Positions 27,438-38,463 are shown, counted from the first letter of the stretch. The stretch: DNA of 64,000 bases from Bacillus sp. NTK071 (GCF_017303315.1 NZ_JAFKOI010000002.1:217396-281395), one strand, 5' to 3'. Notes: a model not told the origin generated them from the letters alone. A program made the numbers and translations.

Positions 27438-27473
27438 GTGTATAATAATTCATCAACTTGAATAATAAACACT
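27438..27473 (-). promoter_or_regulatory. Two tandem ARG-box-like AhrC sites before artP
   Basis: GTGTATAATAATTCAT (27438-27453) and CTTGAATAATAAACAC (27458-27473) each resemble the ARG box TGAATWWWWATTCA in one good half-site, with centres 20 bp apart, the usual tandem spacing. They lie about 20-55 bp before the artP start. Confidence 0.5.
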
Positions 27474-27598
27474 ATATCAGACGTTAGAACGATAATCTAC
27501 ATTTTTATACATAAAATTTAATATAAATTAATGTTTATATTTTCTTATTTTTCTATCAATTAAGTCTTCACCATTAACTAAATATAAGAAAAACATAC

Positions 27599-27629
27599 AA
27601 AAAAGCACCAGACCTAAGGCCTGGTGCTT
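27599..27629 (-). terminator. Terminator of brxB
   Basis: Minus strand AGCACCAG, 9-nt loop, CTGGTGCT, then T's. Confidence 0.88.
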
Positions 27630-27646
27630 CGAATAACATATACGAT

Positions 27647-28075
27647 TTAGCAATACTTATTAAATAGATATTGCAACATACCAGAAACTTCTTCTGGATC
27701 GCTACCTTCAATTTCATGTCTTTCTACCATATTGATAATTTGTCCATCCTTTAGAATAGCAAATGAAGGGGAAGATGGAGCAAATCCTGTGAAATAAGAA
27801 CGAGCTTTCGCAGTCGCTTCTTTATCTTGACCAGCAAATACAGTTACAAGTTTGTCTGGTGTTTTCTCATTGGCAATTGCCATTCTAGCTGCAGGACGAG
27901 CAACGCCTCCTGCACAACCACATACGGAGTTAACCATAACAAGCGTTGTTCCTTCGCTCGTGATAGCCTCTTCAACTGCCTCTGGCGTTGTAAGCTCTTG
28001 GTAACCTGCTGCTTTGATTTCTTCGCGCGCAGTTGCTACTACGTCATTCATGAATAAATTAAAGTCCATGGACAT
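27647..28075 (-). CDS. brxB: Bacilliredoxin (YqiW/BrxB)
   Basis: About 142 residues of a thioredoxin-like fold with the CGC motif (NSVCGCAGG) at about residue 53. It removes bacillithiol from S-bacillithiolated proteins after oxidative stress. The longest frame runs to 28165, but GGAGG lies 8 nt before the ATG at 28075, giving the usual length. It sits just downstream of the bkd operon, as yqiW does in B. subtilis. Confidence 0.93.
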   Translation of the reverse strand: MSMDFNLFMNDVVATAREEIKAAGYQELTTPEAVEEAITSEGTTLVMVNSVCGCAGGVARPAARMAIANEKTPDKLVTVFAGQDKEATAKARSYFTGFAPSSPSFAILKDGQIINMVERHEIEGSDPEEVSGMLQYLFNKYC

Positions 28076-28163
28076 TCTATATTCCTCCCTTATTTCGTGA
28101 CACCTTATCTTACATTGTATCGCGAATCCCCGATAATTTCCAAGAAAGGCTTTCATTCTATGC

Positions 28164-28199
28164 AAAGAAAGTGGCTATCCCGTTAAACGGGACAGCCAT
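28164..28199 (-). terminator. Terminator-like hairpin at the end of the bkd operon
   Basis: Minus strand GGCTGTCCCGTT-TAACGGGATAGCC followed by ACTTTCTTT; stable stem, imperfect T-run. Confidence 0.7.
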
Positions 28200-28204
28200 G
28201 TAAC

Positions 28205-29518
28205 TTAATAGACAGAAGTGTTCTCTTTTGAAATTGTCTCAAGGTTTTCTTTAACCCGTGCAAGGAATTTACCACAAATCATTCCATCAAGAACACGGTG
28301 ATCTAGTGAAAGACAAAGATTAACCATATCTCGCACTGCAATCATTCCATTATTCATTACAACAGGACGTTTCACAATACTTTCAACTTGAAGGATAGCA
28401 GCTTGAGGATAATTGATAATCCCCATAGACTGAACCGATCCAAAAGATCCCGTATTGTTCACTGTAAACGTACCGCCCTGCATTTCTTCACCTTTAAGTT
28501 TGCCTGATTTAGCTTTTTGAGCAAGCTCTTTCACTTCGCGAGCAATGCCTTTAATAGACTTCTCATCTGCATTCTTAATCACTGGTACGAAGAGAGATTC
28601 ATCTGTTCCAACTGCAATAGAAATGTTGATATCTTTCTTCTGAACAATCTTATCACCTGCCCACATGGAGTTCATTTGCGGGAATTCTTTAAGAGCTTCT
28701 ACTACAGCTTTGACGAAGAAGGCAAAGAACGTTAAACCATAGCCTTCTTTCTTCTTGAAGTCGTCTTTAATGCCGTTTCTGTATTCAACAAGATTTGTAA
28801 CATCAACTTCAACCATTGTCCACGCATGTGGTGCTTCATGCTTACTACGAAGCATATTGTTCGCAATAGCTCTTCGCACACCCGTTACAGGAATTTCAAT
28901 GTCTCCTTCAGAAACAGGTACATCGGATCCTTTAGATGCTTCAGGTGCTGGTTTTGAAGCAGGAGCTTTAGGTGCTTCCTTACGTTCTTGTTTTGATTCT
29001 GGTTCTTTCGCTTTCTCTTCTTGCTTAGGTGCAGGGATCTCACCAGAGTCAATAACCTTTTGAATATCTTTACGAGTAATACGGCCACCTTTACCGGAAC
29101 CGTTAACCTGTTCAAGGTCAATATCATTTTCTTGAGCAAGTCTAAGAACAGCTGGTGAGTAACGGCGTTTCATTGGTTGATCTTCATCCTGAGGCTGTTC
29201 TTTTTTGTCTTCTGAGACATTCTCGACTGCTTGTTGTTCCGTAAGCTCTTCCTGTTGTTTTTCTTCAGAAGAGCCACCTTCAACATCGATATAGCAAACA
29301 AGCTCTCCAACTTCAATTGTATCGCCTTCATCTGCAACAAGCTCTTTAATAACGCCTGAATAGGAAGAAGGAACTTCCGCATTTACTTTATCAGTGTTAA
29401 CCTCTGCAATTGGATCGTACTTATTGACAGTATCTCCGACTTCTACAAGCCATTTCTCAATTGTTCCTTCGGTGACACTCTCCCCAAGCTGAGGCATCAG
29501 TATTTTTTCAACTGCCAC
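28205..29518 (-). CDS. bkdB: Branched-chain 2-oxoacid dehydrogenase E2 (lipoamide acyltransferase)
   Basis: 437 residues. N-terminal lipoyl domain (lipoyl-Lys in EVNTDKVNAE), an acidic/glutamine-rich linker, a peripheral subunit-binding domain (RRYSPAVLRLAQE to GGRITRKD), a Lys/Ala/Pro-rich linker, and a catalytic domain ending in LSLDHRVLDGMICGKFL, which carries the active-site His. It transfers the branched acyl group to CoA. Start GTG after AGGAGG. Last gene of the ptb-bkd operon. Confidence 0.95.
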   Translation of the reverse strand: MAVEKILMPQLGESVTEGTIEKWLVEVGDTVNKYDPIAEVNTDKVNAEVPSSYSGVIKELVADEGDTIEVGELVCYIDVEGGSSEEKQQEELTEQQAVENVSEDKKEQPQDEDQPMKRRYSPAVLRLAQENDIDLEQVNGSGKGGRITRKDIQKVIDSGEIPAPKQEEKAKEPESKQERKEAPKAPASKPAPEASKGSDVPVSEGDIEIPVTGVRRAIANNMLRSKHEAPHAWTMVEVDVTNLVEYRNGIKDDFKKKEGYGLTFFAFFVKAVVEALKEFPQMNSMWAGDKIVQKKDINISIAVGTDESLFVPVIKNADEKSIKGIAREVKELAQKAKSGKLKGEEMQGGTFTVNNTGSFGSVQSMGIINYPQAAILQVESIVKRPVVMNNGMIAVRDMVNLCLSLDHRVLDGMICGKFLARVKENLETISKENTSVY

Positions 29519-29545
29519 ATGAAACCCTCCTCTTCTTGCAATTCT

Positions 29546-30529
29546 TTAAAATTCTGCTAGCTCACGCATCGCTTTCTCAACTTTGTCAGGATTAAGCATA
29601 AAGTATTTCTCCATTGGAGGTGAATACGGCATAGATGGAACATCTGGTCCTGCAAGACGCTGAATAGGTGAATCAAGGTCAAACAGACATTCTTCTGCAA
29701 TAATAGCGGACACTTCGCTCATAATACTTCCTTCTTTGTTGTCCTCAGTTATTAGCAAGACTTTTCCAGTCTTCTTAGCTGCTTCTACAATTGCTTCACG
29801 ATCAAGCGGATAAACAGTGCGAAGATCAAGAATATGAGCTGATATACCATCCTTTTCGAGCTTCTCTGCAGCCTGAAGGGCGAAATGAACACTTAGACCA
29901 TATGTAATGACCGTAATATCTTCTCCTTCACGTTTCACATCAGCTTTTCCAATAGGGAGCGTATACTCTTCTTCAGGTACCTGACCTTTGATTAAACGGT
30001 AAGCTCGCTTATGTTCAAAGAACAGCACAGGGTCGTTATCACGGATCGCTGCTTTTAGAAGTCCTTTTGCATCATAAGGAGTGGAAGGCATAACAATCTT
30101 TAGTCCAGGTACATTAGCGAAGAGAGCTTCAACTGATTGTGAGTGATAAAGAGCTCCATGTACTCCACCGCCGTATGGCGCACGGATTGTAATTGGACAA
30201 TTCCAATCGTTATTTGACCGATAGCGAATTTTTGCAGCTTCAGAAACGATCTGATTAACAGCAGGCATAATAAAGTCAGCAAACTGCATTTCAGCTACAG
30301 GCCTCATGCCGTACATAGCAGCACCAATTCCAACTCCGGCAATAGCAGATTCCGCAAGTGGTGTATCGATAACACGCTGTTCTCCAAATTCATCATAAAG
30401 ACCATCAGTTGCTCTAAAAACGCCTCCGCGTACGCCTACATCTTCACCTAGAACGAAGACTTTATCGTCACGCTGCATTTCTTCCCTGAGGGCTTGAGTT
30501 ATCGCTTGAATATATGAAATAACTGGCAT
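29546..30529 (-). CDS. bkdAB: Branched-chain 2-oxoacid dehydrogenase E1 beta
   Basis: 327 residues, a transketolase-like TPP-dependent beta subunit. Typical segments include VLGEDVG, FRATDGL, TPLAESAIAGVGIGAA and the C-terminal RLAGPDVPSMPYSPPME. It forms the E1 heterotetramer with the product of the gene 12 nt upstream. Confidence 0.95.
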   Translation of the reverse strand: MPVISYIQAITQALREEMQRDDKVFVLGEDVGVRGGVFRATDGLYDEFGEQRVIDTPLAESAIAGVGIGAAMYGMRPVAEMQFADFIMPAVNQIVSEAAKIRYRSNNDWNCPITIRAPYGGGVHGALYHSQSVEALFANVPGLKIVMPSTPYDAKGLLKAAIRDNDPVLFFEHKRAYRLIKGQVPEEEYTLPIGKADVKREGEDITVITYGLSVHFALQAAEKLEKDGISAHILDLRTVYPLDREAIVEAAKKTGKVLLITEDNKEGSIMSEVSAIIAEECLFDLDSPIQRLAGPDVPSMPYSPPMEKYFMLNPDKVEKAMRELAEF

Positions 30530-30541
30530 AATGGTTCCCCC

Positions 30542-31534
30542 TTACTCTCCGTATACATGCTTCAATGCATCTTCAGCAGGTGCATATTCAGCATTTTCGG
30601 CGTATTCTGTTGCTTCATCTACTTCTTTTTGAACACGATCATGAATTTCCTTTTCATTCTCATCAGTGAGGACGCCAACTTCTTTTAAGTACTCTGCAAA
30701 TGTAATAAGGGCATCCTTTTTCTTCGCTTCCTCAACTTCTTCACGCGTACGATAAGCACGATCATCATCGTCACTTGAGTGTGGTGTTAAACGATAAGAA
30801 ACCGTCTCAATAAGTGTAGGACCTTCCCCACGGCGACCTCTTTCAACAGCTTCTTTTGCCGCTTCATATACAGCAAGTGGGTCATTACCGTCCACCGTTA
30901 CGCCAGGCATACCATAGCCAATCGCACGATCTGATACTTTTTCACAAGCTAACTGTTTTGAAACAGGAACAGAAATCGCATACTTATTGTTTTCACATAC
31001 GAAAAGAACTGGGAGCTTATGAACACCAGCAAAGTTAGCTGCTTCATGAAAATCACCCTGGTTAGAAGAACCTTCTCCAAATGAACAGAACGTTACAAGA
31101 TCTTTTCCTTCCATTCGGCCTGCTAATGCAAAACCAACTGCATGTGGAACCTGGGTTGTAACTGGAGATGAGCCTGTAATGATATTATTTTTCTTTTGTC
31201 CAAAATGACCTGGCATTTGGCGTCCAGCTGAGTTTGGATCTTCTGCCTTTGCAAATCCTGATAGCATAAGATCTTTAGCTGTCATTCCAAAAGCAAGCAC
31301 AACGCCCATGTCACGATAATACGGTGCTACAAAATCCTTTGCAGGATCCATTGCGAATGCAGAACCTACCTGAGCTGCTTCCTGTCCCTGACAGGAAATA
31401 ACGAATGGAATTTTACCAGCACGGTTTAAAAGCCACATACGTTCATCTATTTTACGAGCCATCAACATTGTTTCGAACATCTCAAGCACACGTTCATCAG
31501 AAAGACCAAGTGCTTCATGACGTTTTTCAGCCAT
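30542..31534 (-). CDS. bkdAA: Branched-chain 2-oxoacid dehydrogenase E1 alpha
   Basis: 330 residues with the thiamine diphosphate motif (GEGSSNQGDFHEAANFAG, then ENNKYAI) and the phosphorylation-loop-like HSSDDDDRAYR segment. It decarboxylates 2-oxoisovalerate, 2-oxoisocaproate and 2-oxo-3-methylvalerate. In bacilli the product acyl-CoAs also prime iso and anteiso fatty acids. AAAGGAGG precedes ATG. Confidence 0.95.
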   Translation of the reverse strand: MAEKRHEALGLSDERVLEMFETMLMARKIDERMWLLNRAGKIPFVISCQGQEAAQVGSAFAMDPAKDFVAPYYRDMGVVLAFGMTAKDLMLSGFAKAEDPNSAGRQMPGHFGQKKNNIITGSSPVTTQVPHAVGFALAGRMEGKDLVTFCSFGEGSSNQGDFHEAANFAGVHKLPVLFVCENNKYAISVPVSKQLACEKVSDRAIGYGMPGVTVDGNDPLAVYEAAKEAVERGRRGEGPTLIETVSYRLTPHSSDDDDRAYRTREEVEEAKKKDALITFAEYLKEVGVLTDENEKEIHDRVQKEVDEATEYAENAEYAPAEDALKHVYGE

Positions 31535-31562
31535 CGTATTTACCTCCTTTATTTAACCCAAA

Positions 31563-32984
31563 TTAAGAGTGAATTGCTTTTCCATCTACTGCAAGTGCAG
31601 CTTCACCAATCACTTCTGATAGTGTCGGGTGGGGGTGAATCGTGTGGGCAACTTCCCAAGCAGCTGCGTCTAGAACCTTAGCGAGTCCGGCTTCAGAGAT
31701 CATATCTGTTACATGAGGACCAATCATATGTACACCAAGCAAATCCTCATTGTCGGCATCAGCGACAATCTTTACAAAACCATCTGATTCACCGAATACA
31801 AGCGCTTTTCCAATTGCTTTAAAAGGGAACTTACCAATTTTAACATTAAGACCTTGAGCTTTTGCATCCTCTTCTGTTAAACCAACGCTTGCCATTTCTG
31901 GACTACTGTAAATACAGCTAGGAACCATTGTGTAATCGATTGGTTCAGGATTTTGATCAGCTAAATGCTCAACAGCCGTAATTCCTTCGTGAGAAGCAAC
32001 ATGTGCGAGTTGCATCCCGCCAATAACATCACCAATTGCGTATATATGTGATTCTTTCGTTTGGTAATATTCATTTGTTTGAATAACACCTTTTTCGACT
32101 TCAATTGTCGTGTTTTCTAGGCCAATATTTTTCACATTGGCCTCACGGCCAACAGATACGAGCATTTTATCAGCTGTAAAAGTTTTTGTTTCTCCTTTAT
32201 GCTCAGCCTGAATTGAGACCCCATCCCCTTTTTCTAGAGAGTCGCCCATTACTTTCGCACCTGTGAAAAGCTTGATGCCTTTTTTCTTCATTAACTTGTG
32301 AGCTTCTTTAGAAATATCGTGGTCCTCAGTAGGGACTATCCGATCTGCATATTCGAGAACAGTAACATCTACACCAAAATCAACGAGCATAGACGCCCAC
32401 TCAATACCAATAACACCACCACCTACGATAATGATTGATGAAGGGAGAGATTCCATTCGAAGTGCTTCATCCGATGTCATAACAAATTCCCCATCTATAT
32501 CAAGGCCAGGAAGAGTTCTCGGTTTAGAGCCTGTTGCCACAATAACGTTTTTAGGGATTAACATTTCGTTTTCTTCCCCATTGTTCATCTCAACAGAAAC
32601 AGTACCAGGCATAGGTGAGAAAATAGAAGGCCCAAGAATTCTACCAAATCCTTCGAATACATCAATCTTCCCTTGCTTCATTAAGTGCTTCACACCATTA
32701 TGAAGTTGATCTACAATGCTTTGCTTTCTTTCCTGTACCTTCTTGAAGTCAAGTGCTACTTCTTTAGCCATTACTCCGAATTTCTCGCCATGCTTAGCAG
32801 TAGCAAATACTTCAGCACTCCTAAGTAACGCCTTACTAGGGATACAACCCCTGTGCAAACATGTTCCACCAAGCTCACGTTTCTCTACAATTGCTGTTTT
32901 AAGACCAAGCTGTGAAGCACGTATTGCGGCTACGTATCCACCAGTACCTCCGCCCATTATGACGAGATCATATTCTTCAGCCAT
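31563..32984 (-). CDS. lpdV: Dihydrolipoamide dehydrogenase (E3) of the Bkd complex
   Basis: 473 residues. FAD-binding GGGTGGYVAAIRA, redox-active disulfide GGTCLHRGCIPSK, NAD-binding GGGVIGIEWAS and C-terminal His-containing HPHPTLSE are all present. It re-oxidises the lipoyl arm with NAD+. Placement inside the bkd operon marks it as the dedicated LpdV rather than the pyruvate dehydrogenase E3. Confidence 0.95.
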   Translation of the reverse strand: MAEEYDLVIMGGGTGGYVAAIRASQLGLKTAIVEKRELGGTCLHRGCIPSKALLRSAEVFATAKHGEKFGVMAKEVALDFKKVQERKQSIVDQLHNGVKHLMKQGKIDVFEGFGRILGPSIFSPMPGTVSVEMNNGEENEMLIPKNVIVATGSKPRTLPGLDIDGEFVMTSDEALRMESLPSSIIIVGGGVIGIEWASMLVDFGVDVTVLEYADRIVPTEDHDISKEAHKLMKKKGIKLFTGAKVMGDSLEKGDGVSIQAEHKGETKTFTADKMLVSVGREANVKNIGLENTTIEVEKGVIQTNEYYQTKESHIYAIGDVIGGMQLAHVASHEGITAVEHLADQNPEPIDYTMVPSCIYSSPEMASVGLTEEDAKAQGLNVKIGKFPFKAIGKALVFGESDGFVKIVADADNEDLLGVHMIGPHVTDMISEAGLAKVLDAAAWEVAHTIHPHPTLSEVIGEAALAVDGKAIHS

Positions 32985-33008
32985 TCAAATTCTCCTTTAC
33001 AGAACGTA

Positions 33009-34115
33009 TTATAAAACACAAGACTCTACAGAGGAAACCGGATAGATCTTAGCTGCTTCTTCATTTCTCAGCACGCGCAATCCACCTTCTGCAAGTGCTT
33101 GTAGTTCATTCTCCCCGGGATGTACGATAACGTCTGCAATCCATTTAATATTCTCGGTAATCTGAGAAACAAATTCTTTACCATATGCAAGCCCTCCGGT
33201 TAAAACGATCGCATCGACTTCACCTGCAAGAACTGCACTGGCCGCTCCAATTTCCTTGGCTACTTGATACGCCATCGCATCGAATACAAGCTTTGCTTTC
33301 TCATCACCTTCACTAATACGCTTCTCTACTTTCACCGCATCATTTGTACCGAGATATCCAACAAAGCCAGCTTGTCCTACAAGCTTTTTCATGATTTCTT
33401 CCGCATAATATTCACCAGAGAAGCACATGGATACAAGATCACCAACAGGTACAGTTCCTGCACGTTCAGGAGAGAAAGGACCTTCTCCGTGTAATCCATT
33501 GTTTACATCGATTACTTTTCCTTTTTTGTGCGCTCCTACTGTAATCCCACCGCCCATGTGGGTTACAACCAAATTCAATTCTTCATATTTGCTGTTCATC
33601 TGGGCCGCTACTCTTCTTGCGACAGCCTTTTGATTTAACGCATGAAAAATACTTTTTCGCTCAATTTGTGGAACACCTGAAAGTCGAGCGACATCCTGAA
33701 GCTCATCTACAACAACCGGATCAACAATAAATGATGGAATATTTAGCTGTTCTGCTATTTCAAAAGCGATAATTCCACCTAGATTAGAAGCGTGCTCTCC
33801 AGAGTAACCGTTTCTGAGATCTTCAAGCATTTGATCGTTTACTGAGTAAGTACCACCCTCAATTGGTCTTAGCAATCCGCCTCGTCCAACTACAGCATCA
33901 AGCTTTGATATATTAATATCTTCCTCATCTAATGCTTCAAGAATGGTTTTCTTTCTAAACTCATATTGGTCAATAATTGTTTCGAACTGGTTTATTTCAT
34001 TTGTATCGTGCCGCAATGATTTCTCAAATACGGCACGTTCATTATCAAAAACGCCAATCTTCGTTGAAGTTGATCCTGGATTAATAACTAGAAGTCGAAA
34101 TTCTTTATCTATCAC
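33009..34115 (-). CDS. buk: Butyrate / branched-chain fatty acid kinase
   Basis: 368 residues of the acetokinase (ASKHA) family, with [12 protein letters not shown] near the N terminus, [14 protein letters not shown] and the ADP-binding ILTGGLAYG-like segment [12 protein letters not shown]. It interconverts acyl phosphate and acid with ADP/ATP, giving ATP from isobutyryl- or isovaleryl-phosphate after Ptb. Start is GTG after GGAGGG. Confidence 0.93.
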   Translation of the reverse strand: MIDKEFRLLVINPGSTSTKIGVFDNERAVFEKSLRHDTNEINQFETIIDQYEFRKKTILEALDEEDINISKLDAVVGRGGLLRPIEGGTYSVNDQMLEDLRNGYSGEHASNLGGIIAFEIAEQLNIPSFIVDPVVVDELQDVARLSGVPQIERKSIFHALNQKAVARRVAAQMNSKYEELNLVVTHMGGGITVGAHKKGKVIDVNNGLHGEGPFSPERAGTVPVGDLVSMCFSGEYYAEEIMKKLVGQAGFVGYLGTNDAVKVEKRISEGDEKAKLVFDAMAYQVAKEIGAASAVLAGEVDAIVLTGGLAYGKEFVSQITENIKWIADVIVHPGENELQALAEGGLRVLRNEEAAKIYPVSSVESCVL

Positions 34116-34129
34116 TTGAAACCCTCCGA

Positions 34130-35227
34130 TTATTTGCGATGCCCTAAAATATGCTGAGAGTTCATTAGGAATTGGCTTCTTGAATGCTTCATTTGCGCAA
34201 TTCTTTCTTCAGCAAGACGGTCTGCAGCAGCATAAGTAGGGATACCATCACGTTTAGAGATTTCAATTACTTTAGTAATCGTATCGTAAATGCCGTCCAC
34301 ACGCTTCATAGCGCGATCACGATTATAGCCATATAGCTCATCAGCTACATTGATTACCCCACCTGCATTGATTACATAGTCAGGTGCATAAACGATACCC
34401 ATCTCGTGAATTTGATCACCATGAGTGGTTTCACGAAGCTGGTTGTTTGCTGCTCCTGCAATTACTTTAGCTTTAATTTTCCCAATTGTATCGTCATTGA
34501 TGATAGCACCTAGAGCACATGGAGCAAAAATATCGCAATCCACTTCATAGATATCATCAGGATCAACTGCCTTTGCACCAAAATCAGCCACTGCGCGGTC
34601 TACGGATTCTTTGTTAATATCCGTTACAACGAGCGATGCTCCTTCTTCATGTAGATGCTTACACAGGTTATAAGCAACGTTTCCAACACCTTGAACTGCT
34701 ACGGTCTTTCCTTCAAGGGAATCTGTACCAAATGCTTCTTTCGCAGCCGCCTTCATTCCAACATAAACACCATAAGCTGTTACAGGAGAAGGGTTACCAG
34801 ATGAACCAAACGCTGGAGAAATACCTGTTACGAATTCTGTTTCTTCATGAATTGTATCCATGTCTTGAACTGTAGTACCTACATCCTCCGCTGTAATGTA
34901 ACGCCCATTAAGCCCTTGAATGTAACGACCAAACGCACGGAACATTGCTTCGTTCTTATCTTTACGAGGATCTCCAATGATTACCGTTTTCCCCCCACCG
35001 AGGTTAAGACCGGCAGCAGCGTTCTTGTAAGTCATGCCTTTCGCAAGACGAAGTGCGTCTTCAAATGCTGCTTCTTCTGAAGCATATGTCCACATTCTTG
35101 TTCCTCCTAAAGCAGGCCCAAGTGTTGTATCGTGAATGGCAATAATTGCTTTTAATCCAGATGCTTTGTCCTGACAAACTACGACTTGCTCATAATCATA
35201 TTTCTCCATATAAGTAAAAAGTTCCAT
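34130..35227 (-). CDS. bcd: Branched-chain amino acid (leucine) dehydrogenase
   Basis: 365 residues of the Glu/Leu/Phe/Val dehydrogenase family. The substrate region GGTRMWTY, the catalytic-Lys segment [17 protein letters not shown] and the NAD-binding [11 protein letters not shown] are clear. It deaminates leucine, valine and isoleucine to the 2-oxo acids consumed by the Bkd complex. The N terminus ([14 protein letters not shown]) matches the B. subtilis start. Confidence 0.95.
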   Translation of the reverse strand: MELFTYMEKYDYEQVVVCQDKASGLKAIIAIHDTTLGPALGGTRMWTYASEEAAFEDALRLAKGMTYKNAAAGLNLGGGKTVIIGDPRKDKNEAMFRAFGRYIQGLNGRYITAEDVGTTVQDMDTIHEETEFVTGISPAFGSSGNPSPVTAYGVYVGMKAAAKEAFGTDSLEGKTVAVQGVGNVAYNLCKHLHEEGASLVVTDINKESVDRAVADFGAKAVDPDDIYEVDCDIFAPCALGAIINDDTIGKIKAKVIAGAANNQLRETTHGDQIHEMGIVYAPDYVINAGGVINVADELYGYNRDRAMKRVDGIYDTITKVIEISKRDGIPTYAAADRLAEERIAQMKHSRSQFLMNSQHILGHRK

Positions 35228-35258
35228 TGTAATCTTCCTCCCTGATTTTCCTCTTAAA

Positions 35259-36155
35259 TTAGTTTGTTGAACTTACAGCAAGTGCAATGCTATATACTTT
35301 ACTCTTGGCACTATCTGCTCGTGATGTTAGAACGATTGGCGCTTTAGCACCGGCTATAACCCCGCCAACTTTTGCATTAGAAAAATATACGAGTGATTTA
35401 TATAAGGCGTTACCGACTTCTATTGAAGGTACAAGTAGTATATCTGCACAACCCGCCACTTCACTTTTAATTCCTTTGTGGGCTGCTGCTTCTATCGAAA
35501 TCGCATTATCAAGCGCCAGTGGCCCATCAATGATGCAGTTAGTTATTTGTTCCCTCATATTCATTTGTGTTAGTGCAGCGGCATCAAGCGTAGCCTGCAT
35601 GGATGGATTAACAACCTCAACTGCAGCAAGTGAAGCAACTTTTGGTGTCTCTATCCCTATTCCTCTAGCAATGCTCACAGCATTTTTAACAATCTCTACT
35701 TTCTGTGTTAGATCTGGCTCGATGTTCATACCAGAGTCCGTGACGAAAATTAAGCGATCATAACCATGCACATCAAATGCAGCTACATGTGAAAGGACTT
35801 TCCCTTTTCGAAGCCCGTATTCCTTATTTAAAACTTCCTTTAAGATAACGGATGTGGAAACCATGCCTTTCATCAATACATCCGCTTCTCCATTACTGAC
35901 AGCGGTTACAGCAGACTTGCATGCATCTCTGTCAGATAATTCATGAACAACCTTGATGTCTTCAGAAGTAGACAAGTTAAACTCGTTTACCATCTTGATG
36001 ATCTTGTCTTCATCACCATATAGAATGAACGAAGCAAGGTTCTGCTCTACTGCTAATTTAACTGCTTCAATGACTTCCATATCCGCAGCCGCAGCTAATG
36101 CAACAGTTTTATTGGATTGATTAGAAGCATGAGTCAAAAGTTGATCTAGATTCAT
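35259..36155 (-). CDS. ptb: Phosphate butyryltransferase
   Basis: 298 residues of the phosphate acetyl/butyryltransferase family, with [22 protein letters not shown] and a C-terminal [20 protein letters not shown] motif. It converts branched acyl-CoA to acyl phosphate for Buk. First gene of the operon, 27-50 nt after a sigma-54 promoter, with AAAGGAGG before ATG. Confidence 0.95.
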   Translation of the reverse strand: MNLDQLLTHASNQSNKTVALAAAADMEVIEAVKLAVEQNLASFILYGDEDKIIKMVNEFNLSTSEDIKVVHELSDRDACKSAVTAVSNGEADVLMKGMVSTSVILKEVLNKEYGLRKGKVLSHVAAFDVHGYDRLIFVTDSGMNIEPDLTQKVEIVKNAVSIARGIGIETPKVASLAAVEVVNPSMQATLDAAALTQMNMREQITNCIIDGPLALDNAISIEAAAHKGIKSEVAGCADILLVPSIEVGNALYKSLVYFSNAKVGGVIAGAKAPIVLTSRADSAKSKVYSIALAVSSTN

Positions 36156-36187
36156 TGGTGTCCCTCCTTTTACGCCCTTCTTCTATT

Positions 36188-36205
36188 ATGCAAGTTCTGT
36201 GCCAA
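36188..36205 (-). promoter_or_regulatory. Sigma-54 (SigL) promoter of the ptb-bkd operon
   Basis: Minus strand TTGGCACAGAACTTGCAT: a perfect -24/-12 element (TGGCAC, 5 nt, TTGCA). It lies about 30 bp before the ptb start and fits the sigma-54 activator gene just upstream. Confidence 0.93.
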
Positions 36206-36245
36206 CTTCGAACCGTTGATACATAAAGGATTCTAAAGCAAGAAC

Positions 36246-36282
36246 CATGCAATATTTTTCAAAGTGTGATAATTATTGCATG
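36246..36282. promoter_or_regulatory. Candidate BkdR enhancer (inverted repeat)
   Basis: Perfect 9-bp arms CATGCAATA and TATTGCATG separated by 19 nt, centred about 75 bp upstream of the sigma-54 promoter and running into the bkdR stop codon. There is no T-run, so a terminator is unlikely; the distance fits an activator site. Confidence 0.5.
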
Positions 36283-38369
36283 CTGGATTTTTCAATTTCA
36301 TGTTTTTCCACTTTATAATATAGGTTCCGAAGTGACACTCCTAGCGCTCTTGCAGTGGCTGTCTTATTCCCATCGTAATGGTCAAGGGTCTGACTTATAG
36401 TCTTCTTCTCAAATTCATCCACAAGTTGAGATAACGTCTTTTCGGGTGTGCGCTCTACTGAAAGCAGTTCAGCATCCTTTTGTTCACTCAATAAAGATGG
36501 AATATGGTCTAAATCAATCATCGACTCTGAAGTATCCATATGAATTACAATTCTCCCGAGTACATTCTCAAACTCCCTTACATTTCCCGGCCAATCGTAC
36601 TCTTTAAAGTACTCAGCGGCTGCAGGAGTAATCCCCTCGACATTTCTTCCATAATCTTGATTTATTTTGGTTATTAAATGATCTGCAAGTGCTGCAATAT
36701 CTTCTTTGCGCTGTCTTAGAGGAGCAATTTGGATTGGGAGACGATTTAATCGGTAGTATAAATCTTCCCTAAATGAACCATCCATTATTCTCTTTTCTAA
36801 CTTAGCATTGGTTGCAGCAATGACTCGAACGTTAATTGAGATCGGTTTCGATCCCCCTACACGGACAATCTCACGCTCTTGTAGCACGCGAAGTAACTTC
36901 ACTTGAGTAGTAAGAGAAATTTCACCTATTTCATCAAGGAAAATGCTGCCTCCGTTCGCCTCTTCAAACAGACCCCTTTTTCCTCCCTGCTTAGCTCCAG
37001 AGAAGGCTCCGTCCTCATATCCAAAAAGTTCACTTTCGAACAGAGACTCAGAAATAGCTGCACAGTTTACTCTTACAAACTTGTTGTACTTACGATCGCT
37101 TGCATTATGTATAGCATGTGCAAATAGTTCTTTCCCTGTTCCTGACTCTCCTCGAAGCAAAACTGTTGCAGGTGTAGAGGCGGCTAGTTTTGCTTGTTGG
37201 ATCGAGAAAGTCATTTCTTCAGAATTACCGATAATGTCTTCAAAAGAATACTTTGCTTCTAGTGTGCGAATAATTTGTCGCGCTCGCTGCAGTTGATTAT
37301 TTAAGGAATGAAGCTCTGAAATATCGTGAATAACTCCAACGCTCCCCTTCAATCGACCATCTACAATCACAGGGGAAACGTTTACTACGACTTCCCTCTT
37401 GCTCGGTCCTACTTTCATTTGAACACCACGAACAGGTTTCCTCGTCCTTAGAACACGCATATGCATGCTTTCTCCCTCAGAAATATCGGTAGTGGCAGGT
37501 TTTCCAATCACTTCATCCCGCTCGAGACCAGTTAACCTTGAGTAAGCAGGGTTAATCATCAGTCCTTTACCGTGCTCATCTACTACAGATATTGCTTCAT
37601 CAGAGGATTGAATAATAGCCTCAAGCATTGACTGGATACTTTTCAAATTTGTTACTTCTTGCGCCATTTCTTCGATTGCTGTCATGTCTTTGAAAACTGC
37701 AAGTGCACCAATCCGTTTACCTTCTTCATCAAACATGGGGATGCGTGTGGTGATTATTTTTCTTCCATTTGGAAGTAGCTGCTCTTGATTAATTTCAGGT
37801 TGTCCTGAAGACAATACCCTCGGCAACATACTCGAAGCCATAAGTGACCCGATTAATTTACCACCAGCCTGAGCTTTACTAATCCCAGTAATTTTCTCAG
37901 CGCTTCGATTAAACAAGGTTACTTCTTCATCAACGTTGATGGCAATCATTCCATCATGCGTAGAGTCAAGAATAATTTCCTGTTGTTTCGACTGATGTTG
38001 CAATGTATCAATAAGTATCTCTTTTTCTTCAATTAAATTTAGAACAATGTTAGCGACAGATCCAGGAATTAACACAGTATGTTTCTCTCGCCTATCTCTA
38101 ATTTCTTCAAAAACCGTTTCTTTACCCGTAGCCTCGATAATGACATCGATTTCAAAACGAGTTAAAGCCTCTTTCCAATCAGAGTAAATCGCGATATTTG
38201 CTTCACGTGCTGTTTGTATACCAGGGGCATCCAAATTACAATCCACGATCACAATAACATCCATCATCTTCGTTTCTCTGAGTATATTGAGAAGCGCTTG
38301 ACCACCTTTGCCAGCACCAACAATCATACATGTTCGCAAATATTCATCACCTGCATTCTCTACATGCAA
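36273..38369 (-). CDS. bkdR: Sigma-54-dependent transcriptional activator BkdR
   Basis: 698 residues. An N-terminal Rossmann-like region ([16 protein letters not shown]) is followed by two PAS domains (about 130-230 and 245-355) that may sense a metabolite. The central AAA+ domain has Walker A GESGTGKE, the sigma-54 contact loop GAFSGA (usual GAFTGA) and DEIGEISL. A Fis-type helix-turn-helix ([18 protein letters not shown]) closes the protein. It should activate the ptb-bkd operon immediately downstream. The start is uncertain: the frame opens at TTG, and TTG 38339 or ATG 38327 are alternatives. Confidence 0.92.
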   Translation of the reverse strand: MHVENAGDEYLRTCMIVGAGKGGQALLNILRETKMMDVIVIVDCNLDAPGIQTAREANIAIYSDWKEALTRFEIDVIIEATGKETVFEEIRDRREKHTVLIPGSVANIVLNLIEEKEILIDTLQHQSKQQEIILDSTHDGMIAINVDEEVTLFNRSAEKITGISKAQAGGKLIGSLMASSMLPRVLSSGQPEINQEQLLPNGRKIITTRIPMFDEEGKRIGALAVFKDMTAIEEMAQEVTNLKSIQSMLEAIIQSSDEAISVVDEHGKGLMINPAYSRLTGLERDEVIGKPATTDISEGESMHMRVLRTRKPVRGVQMKVGPSKREVVVNVSPVIVDGRLKGSVGVIHDISELHSLNNQLQRARQIIRTLEAKYSFEDIIGNSEEMTFSIQQAKLAASTPATVLLRGESGTGKELFAHAIHNASDRKYNKFVRVNCAAISESLFESELFGYEDGAFSGAKQGGKRGLFEEANGGSIFLDEIGEISLTTQVKLLRVLQEREIVRVGGSKPISINVRVIAATNAKLEKRIMDGSFREDLYYRLNRLPIQIAPLRQRKEDIAALADHLITKINQDYGRNVEGITPAAAEYFKEYDWPGNVREFENVLGRIVIHMDTSESMIDLDHIPSLLSEQKDAELLSVERTPEKTLSQLVDEFEKKTISQTLDHYDGNKTATARALGVSLRNLYYKVEKHEIEKSSMQ

Positions 38370-38463
38370 TATATTTCATACTAATCATACATCTCTTTCG
38401 ACATTTTGACAAATCATGCATGGTTTTTAATTTAAAATTGTTAAAGACAGCAAATGACACCCA

